Part shown: positions 49,108-59,601 of the stretch, one piece after another
How the letters are laid out: the number at the start of each line of letters is the position of its first letter
How positions within the stretch are numbered: position 1 is the first letter of the stretch
DNA from: Mrakia gelida
Taxonomy: Eukaryota; Basidiomycota; Tremellomycetes; Cystofilobasidiales; Mrakiaceae
Assembly: GCA_024345305.1 (NCBI GenBank)
Contig: BRON01000004.1
Span: 992,001-1,056,000 of the forward strand
Reading direction: 5' to 3'
Length of the DNA stretch: 64,000 nt
Position numbers and translations under genes: made by a program
Notes under the pieces: model-generated
Databases searched by the model: none
What the model saw: only the letters and a program-made list of their open reading frames with translations
Told to the model about the DNA's origin: nothing

Positions 49108-51241
49108 AGGGTAAAGCTCACCTGCAAGACAAGCACGTCCCCATACTCTTTGGATCCCTCGAGGAAAAACCTCCTCGCCTTCTCGAACAGACGAGCCATG
49201 TCCTTGTCGAAATCGACGATGGAGACGTAGACGGCTTCGGTGACTTGATGTTCGATTCCAGCGAGCGAGAGAGGCCACTGTGGAACGAAAGAAAGAGGGT
49301 GAGCAGTCGTCAGCGGTCAGTTTCGCGACGATACGAGACGAGATGAACGATTCGAAAGCGAGACGACAAGAGAGGCGTCTGTTGCTGGAGACTTACATCG
49401 AAAGTAAGGTAGTCGTTATCCGTAGCCTCGGGGATTCGATCCATAACGTCAGCGAGTCGGTAGCCACTGATCGACGAAAACCAACGAAGACAAGTCAAGA
49501 CGCGACGAGAAAGGTCAGCTCGTTCATCTTCATCCGACGCCTTCCCCTCTCCTCCCTCTCCTCCCATCCTCCTCGATCCCGTTCGAATCACTCACGTAGC
49601 GTCCCTAAACCCCTTCACCCCATTCAAAATCATCTCACACCTCTCCACCCTCCCCTCCGTCCCACCTCCATCCCCTTCCTCCTCCATCCACCCAACCTCC
49701 TCGAACCCTTCCAACTTCTGCAACCCCGCATCCAGCATCTGAGCAATATCCTTGCTCCCCACGAGCTTCTCATCCTGATCGTCACTGATGTTCCCACCTC
49801 CTCCACCTCCCATACCGCCCGAGGGTCCACCGGAGTCCGAGAAACCAGAAGGGTAGTAGCCTCCTGCTGGGGAACCAAAGTCCATGGGGAGGAGATCCAT
49901 CGGTAGAGGAGTCGATTCGGGGAGGTAAGGAGGACTGATGAGGAGGTCTTGTTGTTGTTGGAAGATGGGAGGAGGAGGGAGATGCTGTTGAAGGAGAGGG
50001 ATGGGTGCGAGTTGGGGAGGAGGAAGAGGTGGGAGGGGAGGAGGAGCGGCGACGGCTGGAGAGGCGGAGGAGGAAGGCTTGCCTTTCGGTTTGGCTGATT
50101 CGCTAGCTTCTCCGGGTGTAGGTTTGGGTTTCTTGGGTTTGGGAGCGTGAGCTGCCTCCCTCATGGCTGCTGCTTCCTCAGGAGAGAAGTTGCCCGCTGC
50201 GATCTGAGCTGCTAGACGAGCTGCTAGGTCTGCGTTGGATGGACGACCTCGTTTCTTGGGTACTGAGCCTTTAGCGTTGAAAGTTGGTGTTGAAGGAGCA
50301 GTGGTGGAGGTAGAGGCTGTTGAAGGGAGGAGGGGACCAGCGGTGGAAGAGGCGGAGAAGGGAGGTGGGACGAAGGGACCTGGAGGAGCTGGAGGAGGAG
50401 GTGGTGCTGCTGAGGTGGAGGCTGCAGCCGAGGAGGTTGAGCCTGGGACGGGGAGACCTTTGGCGGTTGCGAGGGAATTGACGAGTGCCTAGAGGGAGAA
50501 TGGAGAGAGAGGATGAGCTCGAGAGAGGCGAGGAAGGAGGGAGAGGGAGGGAAGGGAAACGAACGTTGAGCTTCTGAGCGTCGTGAGCGATCGTGCTTCC
50601 TTCCTCGTTGTCTGAGCAAAAGAGAGGCGAGATTGGGATCAGCATGTAAACCGAGCTGAGATGATATGAATCTCCATACTGACAGTACATGGCGTTTCGG
50701 AATACGAGCTGAGGGAGGCGAAGAAGGAGGGAAGGGAGGTGGAAAGGTCAGCTCGACTCGAAGGAGCTCTGAATGAAGAAACGAGCTCACCTGAAGATCT
50801 TTGAGGAATCCTTGAACGGAAGAGAAGTGGCCAGCAACAAGAGTGGACTGTATGCATCGAGCAAGACGAGGGACGAAGAGTCAGCATCCATATCGAGATG
50901 GATGGGAAGGATGGAAAGGAAAGGAAGGAGGGAAGGGAGGGAGGAGAGCTCACGTTGATGTCGTTCAAACACCTCGGTTCAGGGATGATCTCGTAGTAAT
51001 CAGCCCACTCAGTCCGATCAGGGAGAGCTCGAAAGTCGGACGCGATCAATCGTCTAGCAAAAAGAGTAACAAAAAGAAGCGTCAATGGATCGTCTTGGGA
51101 GGAGAGGGAGGGGGAGGGAGGTTGAGCTTACTTTCCGTCCTTCTCGTTGAAGAGAGCCGTCATGATTTGTTTACAGGATACGAGCTGGGAAGCATTGATG
51201 GGAGGAAGATCCTTCTTCTTTTTGGGAGCAGGTTGAGACAT
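46635..51241 (-). CDS. RSC1: RSC1/RSC2-type chromatin remodelling subunit (bromodomain + BAH)
   Basis: Nuclear subunit of the RSC/PBAF remodeller. From ATG 51241: MSQPAPKKKKDLPPI, a bromodomain (exons to about 50590; ALPDRTEWADYYEIIPEP, LVFRNAMY, STIAHDAQKLN), and an AT-hook PKKRGRPSNADLAARLA. A long Pro/Gly-rich linker follows, then a BAH domain (about 49300-48000) with EYLHLSNPDDPSKPIIGHIF, GLSVCWYFRPEQTIHPADRT, FYENEVFKTAQFADHVLEDI, and FYTKAIRGRPKPPGWYPGWP plus DVCDSRWNDKDKTMIRIKNW. The C-terminal third is Gln-rich (runs of Q near 47340-47390 and 47220-47240). Only one bromodomain is apparent, whereas budding yeast Rsc1/2 have two. The 3' end at 46635 is the first stop in frame; a donor-like gtgag nearby leaves open another exon. 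Confidence 0.88.
49067..49104. repeat. (GA)n microsatellite in an RSC1 intron
   Basis: Uninterrupted GA dinucleotide run of about 38 bases (TC on the coding strand), forming the polypyrimidine part of an RSC1 intron. Confidence 0.9.
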
Positions 51242-51416
51242 CCTCGTCGTTGATTGAGGGAGAAGAGCAGCAGTCGCGTCCGTTTGAACTGGACGAAACG
51301 AGGAAGGGGGTCTGAATCTCGTCCTGTTTGCTAAACGACGAGCATCTCCTTCATTCAACGAATCCCTCCTTGATCGAGCTCACAGCCAGAAGCTCGTATA
51401 GTAGAGGAAGTCAGCA

Positions 51417-54116
51417 ATGTCGAGGTAAGTTCTTTCATTAAGATCTGTCGCTCGTTTGAAGAAAGGAAGGAGACGAAGGAGCTGATGACCTTCCTCCTTT
51501 CGCAAACCTCCCCCTTCGTTTCGTTCAGCTCTCCTGCTGTTCCTCGTGGTCCATCGCCAATGAGGATCGTTCAAGTCATAGATCTGACAGGACCGTACGT
51601 ACACCTTGCATCCTTGTATCTTTTCAGCTCGTCCCTGACTCTCTTCTCTGCTCCATCGTCCCTTCAGAGCGCCTGTTCAGCCTTCTCCTCCTCCCCCTTC
51701 CTCCTTCAAGGTACGACCCTCTTCAGCCCTTCTCGCCGCATCCCCAGCTCTCAAAACACCTTCACCCTCGAGCTGACATCCTACGCTTTGGTTCCTCACT
51801 TTTACAGAACTCTCGGAACCACCAAGCTCTAGCTTTGCCATCGCCATCGCCTCCGAAGAAGTCTCGTCCCAACGAGCTCGACGATCAGAGAAACCCTCTC
51901 GCAGAATGGGAAAACGACCTCGACGTCTTCTCTTACAGGTTCGAGACAGTCGTCGCAGAATGGAAGAAGTCAAGAGGCAAGCTCAGAGATCTCGAGGTAC
52001 GTCTATACCCCTTCCCTCGAAGGAGAGGCAAAGGAGGAAGGAACGACGGAGCTGACCTCTTCTCTCGTCTGCCTTCCCTCCTTCTCTTTTCCGCTTCGAT
52101 TCGTTTCCTTCAGGCCGCTCGAGGTCCTCCTCCGTCTTCCAAGACCTCTACGGGTCCTACGTCCGCCAACAGTAACAACGTTCGGAAATCAGCAGCTTCC
52201 ATCAACCCCTTCTTCCTCCTCCTCCCTCCCTCCTCGTCCATTTCGCCTGCCGTTCGTTCTTCCCTCCTTCCCTCTTTTCGTTCCAATCCAGCACTAACGC
52301 GCTTCTCCTCTCCACTCTTCGCTTGCAGTCCCTCATTCTCGTCTGGTTCGCCGCCGAACACATGCTTAACTCCTCGCCGACCGGACTCGCAGGAGCTCAG
52401 CGCTTCGTTCAGGTCTACGAGGGAGGAAGACACAAGGCCGCTCAACAGGCGGCTGCTGGAGTCGGAGGAGCTGGGAACGGAGGGAGCGCGGTGGCGAGAC
52501 AGAACGCGGTGATGACGGAGTTGATCTACTCTGCGTTGGGATGGCTGGGAGTCAAGTCGGGAGGGTTGCCTGTTGCTGGGTCGACGACGAACGGCGTCGC
52601 TCCTCTCGCAGGAGCAGGAGTTGGCCCCAGTAGGGTGACCGGAGTGGCAGAGGGAGCAGCTGGAGTGGTCGATAAGGGATCGCTTGAGAAGCAGGAGGAG
52701 AGAGGAAGAGCAGCTGGAGCAGGAGGAGGAGGAGAGAGGGAGATCCCAGCTTCAGCGTGGGCGAGGACGCAAGCAGCGATGAACGCCCTTCCTCCTTCGA
52801 CAAACAACCTCACCTCACCTCTACCCTTACCTACCCAACCTCCACCTCCCTTCCCTACATCTTCCACCGACCTCCCTCCCTCTCAAACCAAAGGAGGACT
52901 CGGAGCTCGAATCCGCCAAATCGCCCTCTCCCCGACGCGTCTCTTCCGACCCAACTCCTCCTCCTCTCCCTCTTCGCCAACCACCTCTCCCACCACCGCC
53001 ACCCACCCTTCCTCACCCTTCCCTTCGTCCTCCGTCGCTCCCACGAGCGCAACAACCGCCACCCTCGCCGCGCCTGTCGTCTCTCGATCCTCCTCCTCCT
53101 CAGCCATCCTCGCGAACCCTACCACCTCCCAGTACCAACAGCACCATCGCATGACCAGCACGTCCCCTCCCTCCTCCATTCACCATCACCCTCGACCTTC
53201 CTCGCCTCTCGCACCAGCTCCGGCAGCACCAGCACCTCCCGTGCTCAGCACGCTTTCGTCGTCGCTCGAGGAGGACAAGGAGCTGGAGAATGGGTTGACG
53301 GCGAGGGAACGGGTTTTGCAGAGAAATATCAAGTCCAGTGGATCCACTGAGACATCAGGCGGCGTCTCAGGTCTTCCTCCCGCCTCCCTCGCCAGCAGCA
53401 GCAACCCCATCTTCCTTTCTCTCCCTCCAGCAACACCCACCAGCCCAGACACCTTCTCCTCCTCCCTCCCCTCCGAGCGTCCCCTCACCTCGTCCTCCTC
53501 CAACCCAAGCTCTCCTACAACGTGGACCCAACCCACCCCCGAATCTCAACTCCCCTCCTCCCAAACCTCCGGCACCTCCTCGTCCTCGCCCTCCCTCCCA
53601 ACCTCCTCCCGCCGCTCCCTCCTCGGACGAGTCCATCACCGCTCAGCTCGAATGCTCTCAGCCTCAGGGATCACCCTCCCACCCTTGCCAGGCCAAGGTC
53701 AACCTCCTTCCAACTCGACATTCACCAACACGTTCTCCCTCCCTTCTTCTTCTTCCACCCCGACCAACTCGAACTCCAACTCCAACTCGTCGACCTCCCC
53801 ACCCTCGGCAGACGGATCCTCCATCAACTTCTTCTTCACTCCCTTCCCTACCTCCTCGCCCAACGGCGTGAGTGGCGGAGGAGGAGGGGGGGGAGGAGGG
53901 CCAGAACAAAGCATGATGGCAGCGAAGAAGTATCGCGGAGCGGGAGCGATGAGGAGTGGGAGTGGACCTGTTGCGGGGACGGCAGCGGCGAGGAGGGTCG
54001 TCGGTGCGTCGTCTGGGTCTGCTGGGACGGAAGGTGGGGCGGGGAAGAAGGAGGAGGGGGAAGGAGGAAGTGGTGGTGGGAAGGAGAAGGAGATGAGAGT
54101 TGGGGTCGCGATTTGA
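51417..54116 (+). CDS. Large Ser/Pro-rich protein, unrecognised
   Basis: The ATG at 51417 opens an 8-nt coding exon, then exons giving SPAVPRGPSPMRIVQVIDLT and RPNELDDQRNPLAEWENDLD. A helical segment around VFSYRFETVVAEWKKSRGKL follows, and after two more introns LILVWFAAEHMLNSSPTGLA and QRFVQVYEGGR. From about 52330 to the stop at 54114-54116 a single exon of nearly 600 codons is mostly Ser, Pro, Thr, Ala and Gly, with short charged islands (TARERVLQRNIKSSG). The helical N-terminal region looks like the only folded part. No family recognised. It is divergent from RSC1 with about 175 bases between starts. Confidence 0.65.
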
Positions 54117-54447
54117 GACGCGCCGAGGTGGTTTTCGCTTTGCTTTGTTTTGTTTCTGTCCTTTCGTTCTGCTTTGTTTTTCGCCCACAGTCGCTCTCTC
54201 TTGTTTTTCATACACACGATGAGCATATTCGTGGTAGATCTAATCGATTTGGGTGTCTAGTCTTAGCAGAGAGTCCGAGGGAGGGTGGGGTCTTCGAAGC
54301 CAGCTTCGAGCGAAGGCAAAGCAAAGCGAGCGAAAGCAGATAAAGATGCTGATGCAGATCCGAATGAGTCTATATAGGAGGTAGTGATACACGTGCTGAA
54401 CATGAGAAGATTGAAATCGAAAACGAAGGAGAAAGTCTAGTCCAAGT
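54117..54447. other. Convergent 3' intergenic region
   Basis: T-rich just after the stop (gctttgttttgtttct), consistent with 3' end formation signals on the plus strand. No gene. Confidence 0.5.
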
Positions 54448-56501
54448 CTAGATAAACAGCGACGAAACGAACCCAACGAGCGCGAGGAGGGCAGCTCCCG
54501 CTCCGACCGATCGAGTCTGCGAGCTCGACGACGTCGAAGAGGAAGTGGAGTTGGCGGAGGATCCAGAAGCGGCGGTGGAGGTGGTGGATCCGGCTTCTCC
54601 GTAGATCTTGATGGACTGGATCTCGAACTGAACGAAGCGAAAGGAGGAGAGGGGCTCAGGATTGGGCGCGTGGGGAGGAAGAGAAGAGCGGAAACTGAAG
54701 AGAGGGCAAGAGACGTACGTAGGCGTTATCGTAGTTGGATCCGTCAGCGACGTAGGTGGAGTAGCAGGTAGCAGTTCCCGAGAGAGCTGGGCAGGTCTCG
54801 GCGAGGGTGGTAGCGGCTGCATAAACAGGAAGCGAACGAAGGACTCGAGGTCAGCTTGTTGTTTTGATTCGGTGTTCGCTTGTTTTTCGAGCGAAGGGAA
54901 GAAAAAAAGGGCGAACCTCCAGCCCACGATCCACAGAGGGTGATGTCGAGGATGAGTTGTTGAGAGCCGAAGTACGAATCGACGTCGCAAGAGGACTGAG
55001 GCCAGGTAGCAGCGGGGGTTCCGAGGTTGGAGGTGTCGAGGGAGGAGGTAGCGGAGGAAACAGCGGTGGGGACATCGTCTCGGGTGAAGAACCAGATGCT
55101 GTGGAAAAAGGAAACGAACGAAGATGATCAGCGACGCGTCGACAAGAACGAAAAGCGCGCAAAAGGAACAGGGAACGAACTTGATTCCAGTAGACGCGAG
55201 CTCAGTGACCCAAACTCCTCCTCCGGCGGCAGCGAAGGGGGCTCCGTAGCTCAGGCTGCGAAGAGGAGAGAAGAGTCAGTCAGATGAGCTCAAAGGAAGA
55301 TCCGAGGAAGACGAGGAAGAACGGGAGAGGCAGAGAGAGCGAGAGCGACGACTCACTCAGACGCATCGGTAACAGCACATCCGGCGTTGTCGTTGACGGT
55401 GGTGTCGCAAGTGGTGGCGTTGGTGGTTCTGATGCAAGAAGCGGAGAGGATGAACGAGAGTCAGCTTGAGGCTGGACAGGCAGCGAAAGACGGGACGAAA
55501 CGCGACTCGCCCAGATTGAGTCACAGAAGTCGCTTGAGTGCAGCCAGATTCGGTGTCTGGAAGAAGATGCGAGGTCGGAGTGAGTTTGAGCTCGAAGGGG
55601 TATGCTAACCAAAGTCTGCACCTGGCTCCGCGGGAGCGAACAGGCTCGTCACACGAGGACGCGCGAAGAAAGGAACTCACGAAGAGCCATCTGGTTGTTC
55701 GTCTGCTGGTTCACTCCCTCGAAGGTATCAATCTCTCCTCCAGCGGGCCAGTTGTCTCCTGTGCTCCACCATGCCGGCCACACGGAGCAGCCAAAGGGCA
55801 GATGAAGCGCGTCGAAGACGAAAACTGATCCAACGGCGTAGTAATCTTTGCTGGCGAGCCTCACAGAGTTCCTCTTCAGGTTGTAGCCGACAGTCGTGCT
55901 GGGAAAGGGAGAGTGAATGATTGAGTCGATCAATCTCAGCTAAAAGAAGATCGGGACGCGAAGACCTACGTGTTGTCGACCTGCGAAGAGGGGAGGGAGG
56001 ATGCGGTCAGCTCGAGCTCGAGCTCGGACGCAGACTTTCCAGAGGCGAACTCACCTTGATGATCGCGTTTCCAGCGGTGTTGGTGTATGTTAGAGGGTTG
56101 GTAGTATCGTCTCCAACGGTTTGGTTGACCCACTAAAGGCGATGAGGAGAAAAGAGGGTGGTCAGCTCGAAGTGGGGAGACGACGACCACAATCGAGCGC
56201 TCGTTGCTTCGTCGCTGCTCCTCTGCTGGTAGAAGACTCACGATCACGTCTCCAAGGGTGGTGTTGTCGTAGGCACCGTAGTAGGTCCAGTCATCGAAAA
56301 AGGTAGTTCCTTCGAACGTTTGAGCCTGCGTGGTGAGGTCGAAAGAAAGGACGTTGAGCTCAAGTTCCGGGGAAAGGAGGAGAGGTCGAAGGGAGGAAGA
56401 GTCGAGCTCACCAAGGGATAGCTCGTAGCCTGGGCCGATGGAACAAACTGGGAAAGAGAGAGAGCGACGGCGAGGATAGTAGAGACGGATGAGAGAGACA
56501 T
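54448..56501 (-). CDS. GPI-type GH16 endo-beta-1,3(4)-glucanase-like protein
   Basis: Glycoside hydrolase family 16 protein acting on cell-wall or environmental beta-glucan. The N-terminal MSLSSVSTILAVALSLSQFV is a signal peptide. The mature part starts with YPL and FEGTTFFDDWTYYGAYDNTT; then NSVRLASKDYYAVGSVFVFD, PFGCSVWPAWWSTGDNWPAG, and the catalytic GGEIDTFEGVNQQTNNQMAL, in which E-I-D-x-x-E gives nucleophile and acid/base. Cys-rich segments follow (HTESGC, TTCDTTVNDNAGC), then GVWVTELASTGINIWFFTRD and YVADGSNYDNAYFEIQSIKI. The C-terminal Ser/Thr-rich stretch plus hydrophobic end (GAGAALLALVGFVSSLFI) predicts a GPI anchor. Ten or so exons. Confidence 0.92.
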
Positions 56502-56993
56502 GGTGGTGGTTTGGGGAAGAATCCAAAACAGGAGGGCAACTTTGGAAAAGCGAGAAAGAGGTTCCCCTCCCTTTCGCAGCTTGGATCGCCTGCGGCAAAC
56601 GACCGTCGTCGTCGCGGCCGGGGCTGATATTGATTCAGAGAGGTCGGCAGTGTTTTTGAGAAGATGGTGGGCTGTGTGAGCAAGACCTCGGAGGGAAGAA
56701 CGCAGATTTGAGGAGGGAGGGAGGAAGCTCGTCGCGACTTCGACCCTCGGCCGCAGCGTCGGTCGAAATTCTTGTGCCCCAGCAGCCCTCAGGAAGGATT
56801 TCCGTGCGAGGTGGAAGGTCGGATATCTCGTCGTTGTACTCACTGATCTCGAGAGAGTCCGACCTCGGGGTAGCCAGGAGGTCTTCGATCTTGAGAGGAT
56901 GCGACCTCGGCGATGAAAGGACGCGTCTCGGCGGCTTATCGTCGTCGGCTGTTAAGACGGGTCAAGACATCTCGAGTGGATAGGGAACGTACA
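56502..56993. other. Intergenic region upstream of the GH16 gene
   Basis: 492 bases; contains several TCGAGAG/GATCTCGAGAG-like strings near 56850 and a GACGCGTC at 56920. Pyrimidine-rich on the minus strand near the GH16 start. No gene. Confidence 0.45.
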
Positions 56994-59214
56994 TTAGATG
57001 ACTAGCCTCAAGCAAACTCCTCCCAGCACCCAGCATCCCAACCCTCCGACAGCCCAATGCACGCCTCTCTCCCACTTCCTGCGTCGCTTCTTAATCCTGC
57101 TCCCGGGTCTTCTCTCGCGACCTTCGCCCATCCCATCCTCCAGCATCTCGAGCTCCGACTCCGATGCGTCCTCGTCCGTGTCTCTTGAGGAGCTCGAAGC
57201 GTCCGGGATGAACCATTCGAGGATGCAGGCGAGGAAGAGACCGCCGTCGAGGATGGGAAGAGGGAGGAGGTTAAAGACGGCGAGGGTGAAGGAGATGAGG
57301 AGGAAGTAGGCTCTGAAGAGGGTGATATGGTGGAGAAGGGGATAGAGGAAGGGAGGGATGAAGGACGAGGGGAGGTTGGAGGAGGTTTGGACTAGAGGGA
57401 AGAGAGGAGACGCGATGAGGAAACGACGACGGAGATGAGCGAGTTAGCTCGACGAAAACGAGACATGTGCGGGAGAGGAAGACATATGTATGCATTGACT
57501 CACCCTGGAGAAAGACCTGCTCCGGATTCCCCTGCCAGACGATCCACTTTGGCTGCTCGCCGATGCTCGATGTCCTCCCACCAGACTTCACGAACATGAT
57601 CCTCAAGATCTTCTCCGACCCATCGATCGCGACGCACGTCTCCTTCTTCTCGTCAGCGCATGGACAATGCGCGAATCCACGCTCGGGAGAGGGCATCTGA
57701 GGTGCCGTCGTTGATCCCGGGTCGAAGAAGGTCGAGGTGAGGAGAGGGTTGATGGGAAGGCAGCGAGACTCGTTCGGGAGTGGGAAGGGGTTCGCGTCGG
57801 CGACGGTCGGAGGGCGTGTGGGATTTGTGGGGTTGAAGAGGAGAAGAGAGGAGGAGGAGACGCATGTTTCAGGTTGATCTGAGCGAGGGAAAGAAAACGA
57901 CGCGTCAGATGAGGTGTTGGAACGAAGAGAAGAAGAATGAAGACCGACTGAGATACCACTCTTTGGGAACACACCATCCTCGATGTGGTTCGACCCTTCC
58001 ATCTTGAGTGAGAGCGAGATGGGAGGGTTGGGTGAGGTACGACGTCCAGATATCGTCCGAAGTCGCGGTCGAGCTTGCTGCCAGAGGAACGTCGTCGAGT
58101 TGGGTGATCACGGCTCCTCGAGGAAGAACTGAGTATAGTGACGAGTCCTATAAGATCGCAAGACGAGATCAGGTCGGAGTTCTGGCGTGGAAGCGTAGAT
58201 TGTTGACGAAGGGAACGCGTCCAAAGCTTACCTTGTCGACGCCGAGAACTCCTCGTCCCAGATCTCCGACGAACCTCTCGCCGCCCAGAGGAGATACGCT
58301 TCCCAGTCCCCAGATAAACAGAGCGAACAAGACGTTGTGCCAGCATCCAGCGGCGGCGATACGAGCTCGGTGTCGAGTTGGAAGGTCGCTCAGAGCTGCT
58401 GAAGGAAGGGTGACCGACGCAGAGGGGAGGAGTGGTGAGAGGTGGACTGAAGATAGGAGAGGGGAGAGGTTGGATCTGGTGATATCGAGCCGGAGAATGT
58501 CAGCGAAACAGCGAGAAGCAGTGAAGAGCTGGGGACGAAGAACGAAGAGAGCTCACAAGGCTGCGGCGAAAGCATGTCCAGGCTCGTGGACGATTTGGCC
58601 GAGAAGGAACGAGAAGATCAGGTAGGTCGCTTGCGAGAGAGGCAGTGTGACTCCTGGTATCTGTAGACGCGAGCTCAAGTCAGTCGAGTGCAGACGAGAG
58701 GAAGGGAGGTGACAGAACGAACCAGGGGACGAATGATCCCTTCGCTGAGCTTCCCTCCTCCTCCTGCGCTCACCCCCTCCTCCAAAGCTCTTTTCACCAC
58801 CTTCCCTACAGCTTCTCCAGACCCAGAGCTGCCCAGAACCGTCATCAACCAAGCTCCAAAGGTAACTCCCTCCCAAAGCAAGATACCTATCGTTGCCAGC
58901 ATCCCGAAGACTCCCCAAAGGATCCCAACATCATAGCCTCCCGTGAGCCATCTCCTTTGCTGCTTCCCCAGAAGACCCAGAAGTCGGATAGGGAACTCAT
59001 TGAAGGCAGTGGTAGAGACTTGGATCCCGATGAGAGTTGTTTTGATCGTCCAACGAGGCTCGTCGTGGTCCTCGTCGTCGAGACCGAGATTTGGGGAGGA
59101 GGAGGAGGGTCGTCGGAGTTGTCGAACTCGTCGACGAACGAAGGGAGACCGCTTCCCAAGTTGAAAGGTGACCCAGAGGAGGGTGACGAGGGTTAGGAAG
59201 AGGTGGGGAGGCAT
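56994..59214 (-). CDS. Site-2 protease (intramembrane zinc metalloprotease)
   Basis: M50-family S2P, which cleaves SREBP-type transcription factors within the Golgi/ER membrane. ATG 59214 starts MPPHLFLTLVTLLWVTFQLG, a hydrophobic helix. Further segments are TTAFNEFPIRLLGLLGKQQR and ILWGVFGMLATIGILLWEGV, then IFSFLLGQIVHEPGHAFAAA with the zinc motif HExxH (about 58573-58590). A luminal PDZ-like region with Cys-rich CPCADEKKETCVAIDG follows, then FNLLPLPILDGGLFLACILE, carrying the second conserved motif LDG. The C-terminus is charged and ends GGVCLRLVI, stop TAA 56994-56996. Both catalytic motifs are intact. Longer in-frame upstream starts exist (to 59553) but would place a hydrophilic stretch before the first helix. 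Confidence 0.92.
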
Positions 59215-59601
59215 GGGTACATCCCTGAGTGGTCGAGGAGTGTATGAGAGAGGGTCGCTGTTTGACGAAGGGAAGGAGGAAGGTGAGCTCGAACGAAAAG
59301 GAGGGTTGGGCTGTTCCCTCTCTTCCCCTCTCCGTCGAGTTGATGTTTCTGATTGTTCGCGTGAAGAAGTCAAAACGCATCTGCTGATCTCATCTGGGAG
59401 CTGAGAAAACGTGGCAGCGATGTCATTTTGACTTCCCAGTCCGGGGAGGTCTCGAAAGGCGTGGTACTCCCGAGTTTGTCGTCGTCTCCCTTCGTTTCTG
59501 CAACCAATCGATATCGAACCCACAAAATAGCCACGACCGTATATACGATCCAAAGATGATCCTTTTAAACTACCCTCCTCAACCCTATCAACTTCACTGA
59601 T
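59215..59601. other. Intergenic region
   Basis: 387 bases between the site-2 protease start and the alkaline phosphatase stop, both on the minus strand. No gene supported. Confidence 0.5.
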
